Source of the DNA: Xenoacremonium recifei
Lineage: Eukaryota > Ascomycota > Sordariomycetes > Hypocreales > Nectriaceae
Length of the DNA stretch: 64,000 bases
Reading direction: 5' to 3'
Assembly (NCBI GenBank): GCA_012184525.1
Contig: WOFQ01000003.1
Location: 1,178,001 to 1,242,000 of the forward strand
Under the pieces are notes generated by a model that was not told where the DNA came from, ran no database searches, and was given only the letters and a program-made list of their open reading frames with translations. A program made the position numbers and the translations under genes. Positions 22,030 to 34,509 of this stretch are shown piece after piece. Each line of letters opens with the position of its first letter. Positions within the stretch are counted from its first letter, which is position 1.

Positions 22030-24111
22030 CTACTTAGCTGCAGACTGCTTCAGCATGTGCGTCGGGGCATTATAGCTCGTATAATCCACGTGCACAAACG
22101 CGCGGTCAACGATTGGCACACTCTCGAGGAAATACGTCAGCACCTCGCTGAGATCGTGGCTGTCCTTGAGAGGGGTGGCAGCCGAGAGGACGATGTCGAC
22201 CTCGACAAAGAGCTTGTCGCCGGCGTGGTAGGCGCGGAGGTTCTGGATGCGGCGGATGGCGGTGGCGAAGCGCATAGTGAGATAGAGCAAGAGGTTACGC
22301 TCGTCAGGCTGGGCGGAGAAGCCGGTGAGGTTGCGGACGTGGTGGGCCGAGGTCTGGGACCAGTTGGCGATGACGACGAGGGAGAGGAGGAGGCCCCCGA
22401 CGGCGTCGAGCCACCAGATGCGGCCGTAGAAGCCAACTGTTTGGTCGTGTTAGTGACTGAGGGCGGACATGGAGGCGGAGACGGAGATGGCTCGGGAAGG
22501 GCCGTAGGGGTCCGATCTCGCATGCGGTGCTTTGACGAGGTCACTTACTGATTGGAAACAAAATGGAGCCCGTGTTGAAAATAACATCCGTCTTGGCGTC
22601 GTCGGCTCTGAGGATTCTTAGTCAGTAGTCTGAAAGCCAAAATCACACCCCGCTGCGGGAAGATGATGTGAGATTGGGGGCTCAACTTACAAGGCTCGGA
22701 CGGACGAGTTCTTGACCACTCTGCACCAGACCCAGCAGGCTCCCTTAATGACAATGGTTGAGACCATGATGATGATAGCCGGAAGGCCAAGCTCAAGAAT
22801 CTCATGCTCTGGGCCGGCCAGCCGTTGGATACATTCCAGGCCGACCTGGAAGAAGCAAGTAATCATGATGATAGAAAAGACGAGGACGCCAACGGGCTCA
22901 AGCCTAATAAGCCGTGCATTAGTCGAGCATGCGCTAAAATATGAACACCAAAACTCACCTGCGTCGGCCCACCGGGTAGCTGTATTGGTCTCGGTGGCTG
23001 GATGAGATGAGACGCGTTGTAATCCAGACAATGGCAGTGCTGAGAAAGTCGAGGACGGCGTCGACGAGCGAAGCGAGCACAGACATGGAGGGGACTGAGA
23101 TGATGACAGCCAGCTTTCCGGCAAGCAGAATGGCGTTGGCGACGAAATTGACCCAGATTGCAAGCGTCACAATCGGATCGTCGCTATCGACATCGCCGTC
23201 CTCAAGCCACGGTAGGTTGGGCCGCGGACCGGTACCGTCTTCAATCGTGTCTGGCAAAGATGGTTCAGAGCCGTCGTCGTCGCGAGCCAGTAGTGGCAGA
23301 CTCTCAGTAGATCGGAAAATGTCCTTGGGCGTGCGGTTGGCCTGCTTGTTTTGAACGGTGTTGCCATTCAAGGTGCCGTAGGAGCCCGGAGCAACAAAGA
23401 GACCGTCGGTCTGGCCATTGGGTGTGCTGCCGGTCGCCGTTGTCCCGGTGGTGATGTTTCCGCTTGGAGGAGAATCCGATAGCGAGCTGGGTTCCTCCCG
23501 GATCGTGTCCGGGACGTCGAGAGGCCGAAAGGCGGAAGCTTCGATGTCCGTCTGGTACTCATTGAGCAACTCATGGGGGATGGTGGAGTCCAGGAGCCGG
23601 TCAATGTAGAGATATTGCTCGATGAGCTCGTTGGTTCGCTCATAGTATTTGCGCCTGCGGAATTGATGAGCGTCTGAGACTGCCGCGGCTCGACATGTAG
23701 GGTAACTCACAGTGGCTTCTTCATCCCTTTCAGCTCGTCCCCCGCCTTCCAGTACTGCTCCCAGCGATATCGCGGGTTGCTGCGCCCCAACAGCTTATGA
23801 CTTCGCACCTGCGGCCCGTTAAGCAGCTGCGTCAGACGCCGTTCGTCCATCAACAGCTTTCCCAGCTCGTCATTGTCCTGAGGCGTCATGCGGCGCATCG
23901 AAGCTGCCTCTTCATCGTCGGGAGAGGCCCAGAAGGGCGCCGAGATGGAGTGATAAGAGCCTGCCATACTGTGAATGCTCTGCACAGAACGGCTGCGGAT
24001 AAGCGAGTTGAGAGCGCCGCCGCGGGTACCCATTGGAGACGAATGATGCTCCTCCTGGCTCAGCAGCGATGGCCGCCGTGGCTGCGACGAATTGCGCGAG
24101 GGTGAGGCCAT
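22030..24111 (-). CDS. Cation diffusion facilitator, manganese-type (Mn-CDF)
   Basis: CDF proteins export divalent metal ions from the cytosol by proton antiport, into organelles or out of the cell. The model has five exons (24111-23711, 23654-22959, 22903-22691, 22607-22549, 22436-22030) and encodes 591 residues. Residues 1-300 form a long, mostly disordered cytosolic region rich in Ser and acidic patches. The membrane domain begins at ..LAIWVNFVANAILLAGKLAVI. Both metal-site helices carry DxxxD rather than HxxxD: DAVLD in SLVDAVLDFLSTAIVW, and DAKTD in ADDAKTDVIFNTGS. That pattern marks the manganese branch of the family. A C-terminal cytosolic ferredoxin-like domain follows (FVEVDIVL.., HDLSEVL). 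Manganese specificity is inferred from the motif alone. Confidence 0.92.
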
Positions 24112-24506
24112 CGCGAACTCGGTGTTCGGGTTGGCGAAGGGTTGAGGTTGAAATTGAGTGATTTGAAGAGGGAGAAAAAAAAAAGGTGTCTTGACTCAAA
24201 ACCGCCGAGCTTCGTTAGGTTGGCGCGAGGCTGAGGCAGTGACGTCGGGTCCTGGGGAAGGAGGGACCTGGACCTGGAACTTGGATCCTGCCGCGGCTCT
24301 TCCTCTCGCCTTCCTGGTAATGTCAATGGGCGCTGAGGGGATTGTATGCGTTGATGTATTTTTGCCAAGAGTCTGGATGCTGGTTTATTACCGCATCTTG
24401 GCATCAAGTATCTCGAGTCGAGGTTTCAGAGAAAAGTCACGATTGATTAGATCCGCCTTTGTCCAAGCCGCGCTAGTACCTATCTTGAGCTTTGATAGCC
24501 GCGGGA

Positions 24507-24536
24507 GCTGAGCCAAGCTGAGCCAAGCTGAGCCAC
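24507..24536 (+). repeat. Three tandem copies of a 10-bp unit
   Basis: The unit GCTGAGCCAA occurs three times in a row, the last copy ending in C. It lies about 400 bp upstream of the CDF start codon. Function is unknown; it may be a small protein-binding array or a neutral tandem duplication. Confidence 0.7.
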
Positions 24537-27500
24537 AGCGCATGACCATTTAAGGGGCATCTGTTAGCTGCTAAAGCTCCAGTAGAGCCTGAGCTCAGCG
24601 TCATCTTAGACCCTTCAGTGACGAAAAGATACTTCATTGTTCGCACCCTTTGTGAAGAGTTATCGAAGTGTCTTGTATATGCCAGAACTGGGTTACATGG
24701 TGTTGAGGTTGCCTTTACCCTTGCCGTTGCCGCCATGCAGGTTCCATCCTACCCTCTTTGCGGATTCTTCCGGGGTCCAGCCCTCCTCCACACCAAACAT
24801 CACCAGGCCTACTGTCTCGACGGCGTGCCACGCGGTATGAAGCAATACGAGGTCCGCTGCAGTGCAGTGCCCCTCTAGCCCGAAAGTTCGCCCCAGCAGT
24901 TGTTGTTGTTCAACTTCACGTCAGCAGCATCTTGATTGCGACTGGACCAGCCAGAGACACCAGACCAACGTCGGTCAGGCCAACAGTCAGGGTCCTTCTT
25001 CAGGTACGTCTGCGTCATTCACTCACCCTATACTTGCACATGCACAATACAGTGCGGAGGGCTTGCTAAGGGCTCGCTCCCTCCTCCCGGATCGTCGGGA
25101 TTGTGCTGGGTGGCCGCACAACCTGCCGATCGCCACTCAGGGGCACGGGTCGACGCGGTCATTCACCCGTGTCCAGCAGTGTGGCCGTCATCATGGGATG
25201 GGAAGGGATGGGCAGCACCACCATCAATATCGAGCTCGCCGTCACGCTCGCGCCTACTTGTAGCCTAGCAGCAGCTGAGCGAACAGCTGTCAACCCTTGT
25301 CAGTGCTCAGGCACCTCATGCACGATTCAATAGAGGCTCACGGGCTAATTTCTGGCGTCAACGCGGTGTGGATCGCCCTCAGGGTTGCTTGCTCCGTAGA
25401 ATTCAGGAACAGCTCCGTTCTCCGCGTCCTCCGTAAAATCCGTCATGGGTCCCTGGCGATAGAGCCGACAACTTTCTCATTGAGTGATGAATCCGGAGAC
25501 GCCAATGTGGCTTTTCATGGCAGTATCCCGTTGGTCCCGGGGAATGCATCGAGCATGACCTCTGCGACACCCACCACCTATCCATCACGGAACGGGAGGT
25601 CTCAATGACCAAGCAACCCACCCCCGAGAAACGCGGACGCACACAGTGCCGCCGCGTACCGAAAGATTGACAATCAGCTCTGCCGTCTCAGAATGGTTGT
25701 TTCCTCCCCAACGCCCAGAATGCATGCGTGCCGCGATCCACAATCCATTGTTTTCATCCGCATGTCTCTGCTGCTGCTGCTGGAGCTGTTGTTCTTCACC
25801 AGGACAAAATCATCCTCCATCACAGATCACCCGTCAACGACGACAGCGACTGGCAGTGAGTGAACAGCTCTCCGTCGACGTGCTGCCCCAGGTGGAGTCG
25901 GCTTTGGCTAGCAGACTAGGTCCCGTCCCGGTCTCTGGACTTCCCCCCTGCCGCGATCCAGGCGCCGGTCGTCTTCGGCGGGCGGGCGGGCAGACAAGCA
26001 AGCCTGAAGACGAAATCACAGATTGCCAGAGCACGCCCGTCTGGTCCTGCCAGTGACGGCTTCCGGAAGGATCCTAGATTGCTCGCCGAACTTGTAATGA
26101 CACGGGACGCCATCGTCTAGGCTCGGCGCCTTGAACTGGAACCCTCCAGGTCCGGCGCAATGGCAATGGCAAAAGCTGTAGCTCCACGGGGCGCTTGTGG
26201 CTGCCTGTCCTCCACATGCGCGAACACGCATCATTTGTTGACTGTGACGTGTTATGAGCTCGGGCGCCTTTCATGTTCTGCCCGCTACACGCGTGTCCCG
26301 GTGCGCGAGCTTGAAGCGAATCCCCAACTTAACTGCATCAACAGCCAGCGAGAAGCATCAAGGTAAACCCACTGCTTGCCCCTGGCCCTTGGTTGCAGTG
26401 GAGACAGGGGCAGAATGCAGAATATTAACTGGGGAAGAAGAGGCAAGGACGCTGAAATCGGTCTGCAGCGATCATGATCATGATCGAATGACGCCCGTTT
26501 AATGCCGGGCTTCTCAAGAATGACAGGCGTGGCCGAAGAAGCTCTGTAAGTTGAGGTTACGAGAGACCGGGGCAGGCCCGAACATGTCCATTCCAGTTCC
26601 ATCGCCGTGTGAGACCATGACGGCCGTTTTCGACCCGGCAATATGGGAAAGCTTGGGTGGAATTCCTGCGAACAAGCTTTCCGAGAGCATGGCATTTGTT
26701 GTTGGCGATTTGTGTTGCAGGTTTACGGATTCCACGCGCATCGGCGACCCCTTCCCAAGGCGTTGATGATCGTCATCTCTGGGACCCGAAAACCCGCCAG
26801 ACCAAAGGTGCAGTGTTCAGTCCGTCCGTCCAGCAATCGGGGACATGCATCGTCACTCAGCTGCGTCTGCTCAGCCAGCCCTGTGCCTCGTGGGTAGCTT
26901 CGAGAACCAACCCGCAGCCGTGACGGGAAAAGCAACGCTGCTGTGCGTCGTGACACGGCAGTCGGACGGAATGATTGATACCCAGCCCTGTGTGATGATA
27001 TCCCGTCCTCGCGTCCGCCGAGTGCAGGAGGCTTACAGCTCAGCTGAGGCCGTGGCTGCTCTTGGCCGCAATAGACTGGTTGGGGAAATGAACCATCTGC
27101 CCTACAAAGTAAAGAGAGTCAGTATGGCTGCCGCCACACGCCGGATGGACGAACCAGCTGCTGGCTGATATTTGAATTTCATGAGACGGGATGTGATGGA
27201 GGCGCTGAGACGCAGCGGCCCCTGTCCCAACGCATTGGCCAAGCTTTCTTGGACGATGACCCTAACTGGCCCTAGGAAGGCTAAGCTCTCACTGCCCCTT
27301 TTTTGCCAGCTCTCATCCTCAAATCAGAGCCGCCAGTAGCTGGTTGGCTCGAAAAAAGCCGAGGGGAGGGGTGGTCCACTGCGGGAGGGCAGGGTCACGA
27401 AAGTCTGTCTAAAAAAGCAGCTGGCGCGAATGGCAAAAAAAAGTTAATGAAAACCCAAAGATTTCAGGGACTTTCTCCGAGACCGTCAACGGGCAGGAGA

Positions 27501-29885
27501 ATTAGCAAAGGAAAAAGGATGGGGAATGTGGACACACATCGTATTCCTTCTCATGCGTCCTTCGCCTGCTGCTGGCTGGTCTGATCAGGAACCTGCTTTG
27601 CCTGCTTGCCATCCGTCCACCGACCTGCTAGTTCTAGGAAGCAGGCCGGTGTCGAGTTGGCGACACGTTCTGATCCTGACAGTGATCGTCGAGTTCCTGT
27701 AGATCGGGATCCAGAGGCGACGTCAGCGGTAATAATACCGTTCGTGAACGGTGATATGGGTGATGTCTTCACGATGCTTGCCGATCCCCCAGCCCGCTTC
27801 TCAAGATCACGGCCTGGAACCAGGGCGTCGAATGGCCAACAAACATGGATTGGACACACCGGTTTTTCTGCGAGAGCCCACGATCGCGTTGTATTGGATG
27901 GACGGCCTTCTCTGCCAAAGTCAATTGTGGCCCAGCGTGCCCACAGTGCGGGACTCCCAAAGCCTTGCTGGGCCTGGCTTGTATCTGAACCAAAGACCCT
28001 CAGGGATGGTATCACCTACCGACCCGTCAATTGCTATTATAGGCCCAGAGTTCTTACCAGGACGCTGCTATAAGTCTCGGTCCCGCGCTGAAGGCCAAGG
28101 TTCCTGGCCGGGTTGGTTCCTTGCTTGGAGCGTGGCAGAAAATACCTGGTTGCAGCGCGTCAGCACTGCTCCTTGAAGCCACGCAACCGAGAATTGAGTT
28201 CCAGTTTTCACAGACTCCTTATGTCAGAACCTAGACTTTTTCAGTGGACATCACAGGTAGCCCAAGGAGGCTCAGTCCAACTTCCTCGAGGCTTTGGCGT
28301 CCGAGAATAGAAACACTGCATACCCGTCATCAGAGACATCGGCCGCACTCGCGCAACTGGCTTCCGTCGCCAGCAAGCCGATTAGGGACTTCGTTAGCCG
28401 CTGCTTTAGATGGTCTCTGTCTCTGAACAAGCCAGAAGAATGATGGAATAAAAGAGGGCCGCTAACAGCCGGTTTGCTCTCTCTGTGAGACATTGGATCT
28501 CCATCCATGAGATGGGGAGAGAGAGCAGCTCCACCGCAAGCCACCTGTGACCCGGGTTCGTCCAAGTCGTTCTCCGGACAGACGAAGTCGTCTCTCGTCG
28601 ATGGCCATCGTAACGGCAATGTCTCTGGTTCGAGGCGTCCAATTTCCATCGCGCGCTCCAGCTGCCCCCAGGCGCGCCACCAATACCACATCCACCGCCG
28701 GCCCTGGAGCTGTCCACTGGGAACAACGACCGAGGTTGGTCTGAGAAGCGTTTCCGGGAGGGGGCCTTTGGTCTTTGGGGGGGCCAGCGCCTTTCCCAAT
28801 AAAAATAAGATGTCCGGGGCGGCGCGGGCTACGGGACCTGGTCGGGCTGAGAGTGGCCCTGCAAAGCCCGTCGTGGCCCAGCGTGGCATGGCTCATGGGC
28901 CGCCCGTGGGCATGTGGTGGCATGGGATGGCCTGTCGTCCGTCCAGGCTTACGAGATCTCGCTCACTAGGCCTCAGGCGGTAGCCAGCAACGTCGTAGCG
29001 AGAGGCCTAGGGGATGCTGGCGGCGGCGGCGTCTGGTGCTGGTGGACTTGGTGGTGTTGGCAGCGTGTGAGTGGGAAGCCGGCAGACGAAAAAATAATAA
29101 CACTCCCATCCTTTTGGGCCTCGTGCTTCCTGCCGCTGCCGCCCAGTCCTGCCTGCCCTGGTGGTTGCCACGCTGGGATCGCTCCTGCCGCCTGAGGTGA
29201 GCATCCATCCATTCGCACACTCTGTTGCCTTCCCTTCTCTCTCATCAAGTCATTCTCATTCCTCCCTCCCTTCTATGCCAGCGTGAGTTGCGAATATCTT
29301 CATCGCCGGCCGTCTCAATATCTCAGCTTCAGCCGATATCTCGGGTCTCCGTCGGCCGCTGGCGCTTCCGATATTCCCACCCGCTCACACCCCCCTACCA
29401 GCCTGGCCCCCCTACTCCGGCCTCAGCGCTGCTTGGTGACAAGCCTCCAACAGAGACACCGAGGCCGTGCATCTGACTGCCTCGCCCTGTCCGTTCCGTC
29501 CCGCACTGTCTCTCCGCACGGTGCTTCGTCTGGGTCTTGAGAGGCGACCTTCGCATCCATCGGGCCACTCGATTCTCGTCCCGTCCCTCTGTTTCTCTTC
29601 ACTCTCAACCTCTCGCTTTTTGTCTCTCGCCTTACTCCCTCTCTCCTCCCTCGTCTGTTCACTCGCTCGCCCTGACCTCATCTACGGTCTGTCAATCGTC
29701 TGTAATCGCCCGTTTGGATTATTTTGCGTCATTTCTCCCTCGCTCTTGTCCATACTTTCTGCGCCGTTCATCGATCGAATTGCGATCCGGCCCTCTCCTT
29801 TAAGTTACAACGCTTGGTTCAGCATTCTCAAGTCGGCCAAGCCACAACCCTTTTTAATACCCGTTTTCCCCTTCTGGAGATTAAT

Positions 29886-30389
29886 GTGAGTCTTTAACTT
29901 TCCTTGCCCTCAATGACACATGCCGGCTCCGTCCGGCCAACCAGACCGGTTTCAGACGTTGGCAACGACAAAAACACGTCTCTTCCCCGACGACTGCCAG
30001 CGTGGGCATAGGGAGCGGAGGAGCGAGATCAAAAGAAATCTCCCCGCAACCCAACAGCCTCGGGCACCTCTGTCTACAATTCCTAAACCTTTTTTTTTTT
30101 GTGCTCGTTACATCATTCCGAAAGAAAGTCATTGTGGCCTGGTACTCACCATCATGCAGTTACCCGTAAACGTGCTTCGTACCCCAGCGCCTTGACACGA
30201 TCCGCTACGACCCTCGTCATTGCACCACAGCCCGGACCTCGTATCGATCCCTCGTTTTATTTCGTCTTAATTTTTTTTTTTCGACAAAGAAATTCATCCG
30301 TCTCGGTATACGATTGCAGACGCTCAGCCCTTTGGCGCACTTCGGATCTCTTTGTTCGATCTGAAGTGTACTGGCCCTTATTAATTTAG
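29886..30389 (+). other. Predicted 5'UTR intron of the gene at 30414
   Basis: A consensus donor GTGAGT follows the pyrimidine-rich leader at 29886. The acceptor TTAATTTAG ends at 30389, 24 nt before the start codon at 30414, with a branch-like CTTATTAAT just upstream. Several T-runs of 10-13 nt lie inside. Removing this 504-nt segment would also remove the short upstream ATG frames it contains. Confidence 0.5.
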
Positions 30390-30413
30390 GCCAGCCTCCC
30401 GACAACTTTCTAC

Positions 30414-33317
30414 ATGCCTAGATTCGGAGTCGCCTTCAGGCGGAAGTCCACCGCTACCTCAGAAGATTTCCAGAATGCTTCTGTCGTAATTCCCGAGCAG
30501 TCATCCTTCCGCGTCATCGAGCGAAACGATCCCTCAATAAACAGATCATTTGACGGAGGAGCTCGGATGGCCAGGGCATCGGGGAACTTTGTCCCCAAGC
30601 CCACCCACCTGGATTTGGAGGACAACATGTTTGCCGACCTCAAGGTGAACAACAGGTAAGTCCCATGCTTTACCCTCTCTTGAGAATTAAAATCCTTCGA
30701 AGCCGTGCCATCTCCTCTGTTTCAGAGCCTCGCTCGTCTTTCGCAATGAAATCATCAAGCATCATGGCGCTGACTCCGTCTCAGGGGAAGTGGGGCTTCC
30801 AACACGACCAAGACCACTTCGACTGATGCCTCTTCGCGACACAGCAATGCCTCGACTGCGCCCTCGTCAGCAGATTTCCCTCAGGATGAATGGAAGCATC
30901 CAGCGAAGAAGCCTCTGCACGAGGTACCCCCCAGATCCGCCCCCAAATCGAGTGGATCCGGTTTCCTGAACCGAGCAGGCCGGACATTCTCGTTTGGGCA
31001 GAAAAAGCATGGTTCATCATCTCCCTCTAAGGAAGATGCGGTGCCCGATGTGCCCCCTGTACCGACTTTTACACACGAGGATTTCAGTGGCAGAGCAAGG
31101 GGCCTCACCGAGTCGACGACCAGCACGGCCACACCGCCAAAACTGGAAGAGAATGGAAACTTGGATATGGGCGGCGATTTTGGATCTATGTTCTCGAGTT
31201 TCGACAAGCGGGCGAGCATGGCTACGTTGAAGATGGATGGTACCGCAGCTGCTCCCCGTTCTCTGACGAACCCTCGTTCGGCTCAGCCTACGCCTATAAC
31301 AATCGACAAGACCTCGACGATCGAACCCTCTCCCCAGTCGTGGAACAGCCGAACCTCGAACGACGGTCTACTTGGAGGCGCTTCCGCACCTGGTTCTCCA
31401 GATATGGACGTACCGCCCCCGGTTCCTCGACATCAGTCGTCTTTCAAAACCTCGAGCCGCCCGTCAGACATCATCGAGGATGAAGATGCGAAATTGCTCT
31501 CGGATTCGATTGCAGTGGGAAGGCTCTTGTCTGATTCTAGTTATACCTCCCGATACCAGCGAGAAGAAGACACTTTCAGCAGCGCCTTTGCACGAAAACC
31601 GGTTGCCTCGGGCTTCAAGAAGGACGACGACAACATGTTTGAGGGCAGCCTTGCTCACTCATCGCGAGTCGCTCACCGCTATACCTCACGAGCCCCCAGC
31701 CCGCCACGAAACAAAGTTATGACCCCAGCCCAATTTGAGAAGTACCGCAAGGACAAGGAACGCACGACCTCCACGGTTGATGAGACCCGCAAATCTGTCT
31801 CGAATGACGATGATGACGAAGATGAGATTAATTACGAAGATGACGAGGATGAGATTGAAAAGTCGAAGCAGCAGGCGAAGCAAAGAAGAAAGCAGGAGGC
31901 GCACATGGCTGTGTACCGTCAGCAGATGATGAAGGTCACCGGCGAGCAACCAGACCTTAACCCCATCGAGCGGCCACCTCTTCCCATGTCAATGAGCGCT
32001 CCTCAACTCAGTCAGATCAAAACTCCCTCACCAGGTCCCGCGGACGACGAAGAGGACGAGGACGACGAGGTACCGCTGGCCATCCTCCAAGCCCACGGCT
32101 TCCCGAACAGGAATCGCCCTCCAACTCGCCTGAGCACCATGGGATCCAATCCCAACCTGCGAGCATCAGCCATCCAGCGACCAGGTTCGGTCATGGGCGA
32201 AGCCCCTCCCGCAACCACCGCACAGCGCAGTTCAGCCTTACCCGCGTTTGCTCGCAACCTCCCACAAGATCCCTTCGTGGGCGCCAGCATCGCAAAGCCG
32301 GCCGTTCGTGAGTCGCTTCAGTTCGGCGGCGGCGCTCCGGCAACGCCGCCTCTTGGCAGCTTTCCCCCCTCTCAGAGCCAGCAATCTCTGCATCCTGGCG
32401 GTCTTGTTGGGGTAATTGCCAGCGAGGAACGCTCGAGGGCAATGCGACGTGGAAGCCCCAACATCGACGGGCAGAAGTTGCTCCCCAACATGAATGCTCC
32501 TCCTGGTTGGGATCCCATCAACGGTATTCCCCCGCAAATGATGTACAACAATGGCATGGGCGGTCCTGGAGGTATGCAAGGGATGAACGGCATGAATGGC
32601 ATGAATGGCATGGGTGCCGGAATGCTGGGGATGGGCCAGATGCCTCCTCAGCCCCCGATGCTCACCGTGGGAGACCAGGCTCAGCTCCAGATGACACAGC
32701 AGATGTCGCAGTTTATGCAGATGCAGATGCAGTTCATGCAGATGATGGCTACGAACCAAAACCAGAACCAGCTTCAAGCTAACGGTCAGATGGCTCAGCC
32801 GTACGGTGGACTGACAGCAACGCAGTCGATGAACGACCTCTCCTCCTCCCGAATGTCGATGATGGGTGAGCCCATGATGGAGCCTCCACGCCGCCTGGAC
32901 GTGGGAATGCGTACCATGAGCATGGTCGGACCGCCCAGCGGGGCAGCGTCTTTCATTCAGCATCCCGGGTATGCAGGCTCCATTCGAGCATCAGGCATGG
33001 GCTACGCCCCCTCGATTGCTCCGTCTGAACGCAGCAACATTGGCTTACCAGGGCGGTACAGGCCCGTATCCCAGGCCCCGAGCACGCTTAACCCCGACAG
33101 CCACCGCCGGACAAACACAATGTCCGGTGCGTTGAGCAACCGCTGGGAGGAGAGCAAGTCCAAGTCTACCATCAACATCGTTACTACGGCTGGCGACGGC
33201 TCGGACGACGACGATGAAGAGGGCTGGGAGGCCATGAAGGCCAAACGGGATAAGAAGCGATCCATGTGGAAGAGTAAGAAGGGGGGATTCGGCAGCGAAC
33301 TGAGCGCCATGATCTGA
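30414..33317 (+). CDS. Large disordered conserved-type fungal protein of unknown function
   Basis: Exons 30414-30655 and 30785-33317 are joined across a 129-nt intron and encode 924 residues. The N-terminal 80 residues (MPRFGVAFRRKST.., ..THLDLEDNMFADLKVNNR) look structured or motif-bearing. Most of the rest is low complexity. There are Ser/Thr/Pro-rich stretches, a highly acidic then basic segment near 445-490 (DDDDEDEINYEDDEDEIE, then KQQAKQRRKQEAHMAVYRQQ, probably a helix), and a Met/Gly/Asn-rich repeat (GMNGMNGMNGMG) followed by Gln/Met-rich sequence. The C-terminus is DDDDEEGWEAMKAKRDKKRSMWKSKKGG. I recognise no catalytic domain and assign no function. A first acceptor inside the intron (TTTCAG ending at 30725) would shift the frame, so the second acceptor at 30784 was chosen. 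The gene has a very long pyrimidine-rich leader. Confidence 0.85.
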
Positions 33318-33829
33318 AACGCAGATGACTGACTACATATACTCACACATATTGGGTCACTGAAAGAAAAAAGAAAAGAAGACAAGAAAAGAGAAGCGCG
33401 CCAGATCTTGTTAATTTAGGGGAGAGAGATTGGATTTTCGAAGCCCCTCATGTTCGCATCTTGGGATATACGGAATTGGAAAACGGCCCTCCATCCATCC
33501 ATCCTGGATGCTTTTGTATATTTCTAGATTCAAGGCCTTTTTTCATTAGGGCGTCGCTGGGAAAGAAACGGAGGCGGGCACTGGCTCGGTAGGATATTGC
33601 GTCCGGTGCATGATAGATAAATCTTTATGCCGGTAATTGACTAATTCGGATGTCAAAGTCGTGCGTGTTTCCACATTCTCATATGCTTTATATAGATTGA
33701 AGTCATTCCCTTGGTAGATGTAGAAGATCTTCGTCTAAATAACAAACCAAATCATCACGCCTTGAGCCAATATTTTTTTTTCCCCCTTATTCAATGCCGT
33801 TTGTACCTTCTTCAGCAAAATATAGTCTT
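33318..33829. other. Convergent 3' region between the disordered-protein gene and rib4
   Basis: AT-rich DNA with 3'UTR character for both flanking genes. No coding sequence is seen. Confidence 0.6.
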
Positions 33830-34509
33830 CTATCCCTCAATGGTGCCGTTCGCCCACTCTCTCCTCTTGACGCCCATCTCGACAGCTGCCAGACCCCAGT
33901 CTTCGCCATGATTGTGGCCCTTGCCGTCGACACCAGCACGCGCCTTGGCCTGCTCTTCGGTGAGTACAGTCAGAATGCCAAGGACGACGGGGACGCCGGT
34001 ATCGAGCTGGACGCGCATGAGGCCGTGGCAAGCCGAGTCAGCGATGTATTCGAAATGCATGGTCTCGCCCTTGATCAGAACGCCAATGGCAATGATGGCA
34101 TCGAAAGGTCCGGAGGAGGCCGGCAGCGAGGTTAGGTCCGTCGTGGAGGATCCGAGGAGGTCGGTGGCTGAGGGAGCTCCAGCATTGTTGCCCTGGATCT
34201 GTGACGCCGAGAAGAGGCTAGAATGATTCGTCAGCGGTGTTACTGGCGAGGTGCGCTGTACAAGAGGAGGCTTCGGAAGCAGAGAACCGGGATGATATGG
34301 ACTTACCGTTGGACAGAGATGGGAAGCTCCCATGCGCCGGGGCAGGACTGAACGACAATGTTGCTCTCTTTGACGCCGCAGGACAGCAACTTCTCCTTTG
34401 CGCCAGCGACGAGGGGCTCGATGACGGTCGAGTTCCAGCGGGCATGGACAATGGCGATGCGCAGGGCGGAGCCGTCATGGTGCTGAGGCTGGGGTCCTTT
34501 GAGAGACAT
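33830..34509 (-). CDS. rib4: 6,7-dimethyl-8-ribityllumazine synthase (RIB4)
   Basis: This enzyme condenses 5-amino-6-ribitylamino-uracil with 3,4-dihydroxy-2-butanone 4-phosphate to form the last precursor of riboflavin. Exons 34509-34307 and 34217-33830 are split by an 89-nt intron (GTAAGT..CTAG) and encode 196 residues. The first exon carries RIAIVHARWNSTVI and CPGAWELPISVQR. The second carries AIIAIGVLIKGETMHFEYIADSACHGLMRVQLDTGVPVVLGILTV, including the active-site GETMHFEY segment with its His. A fungal insert (GNNAGAPSATDLLGSS..) separates them. It is divergent from the MutL gene, with 546 bp between the start codons. Confidence 0.95.

Larger units (their letters stand above)
24112..30413. 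other. 6.3-kb gene-poor region between divergent genes
   Basis: This lies between the start of the CDF gene (minus) and the start of the disordered-protein gene (plus). 24112-24600 is the CDF promoter side and includes a 10-bp tandem repeat. 24600-29200 has no open frame with coding character on either strand. 29200-29885 is strongly pyrimidine-rich on the plus strand and probably is transcribed leader. 29886-30389 looks like a 5'UTR intron. No transposon, tRNA or rRNA was recognised. Confidence 0.55.

Noticed and set aside
30726..30784. Alternative acceptor and exon in the disordered-protein gene
   Set aside because: The TTTCAG at 30720-30725 is a good acceptor, but using it shifts the downstream 840 codons out of frame.
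32238..32963. 241-codon minus-strand frame
   Set aside because: Antisense of the Met/Gln-rich repeat region; its His-rich translation is the mirror of ATG-rich codons.
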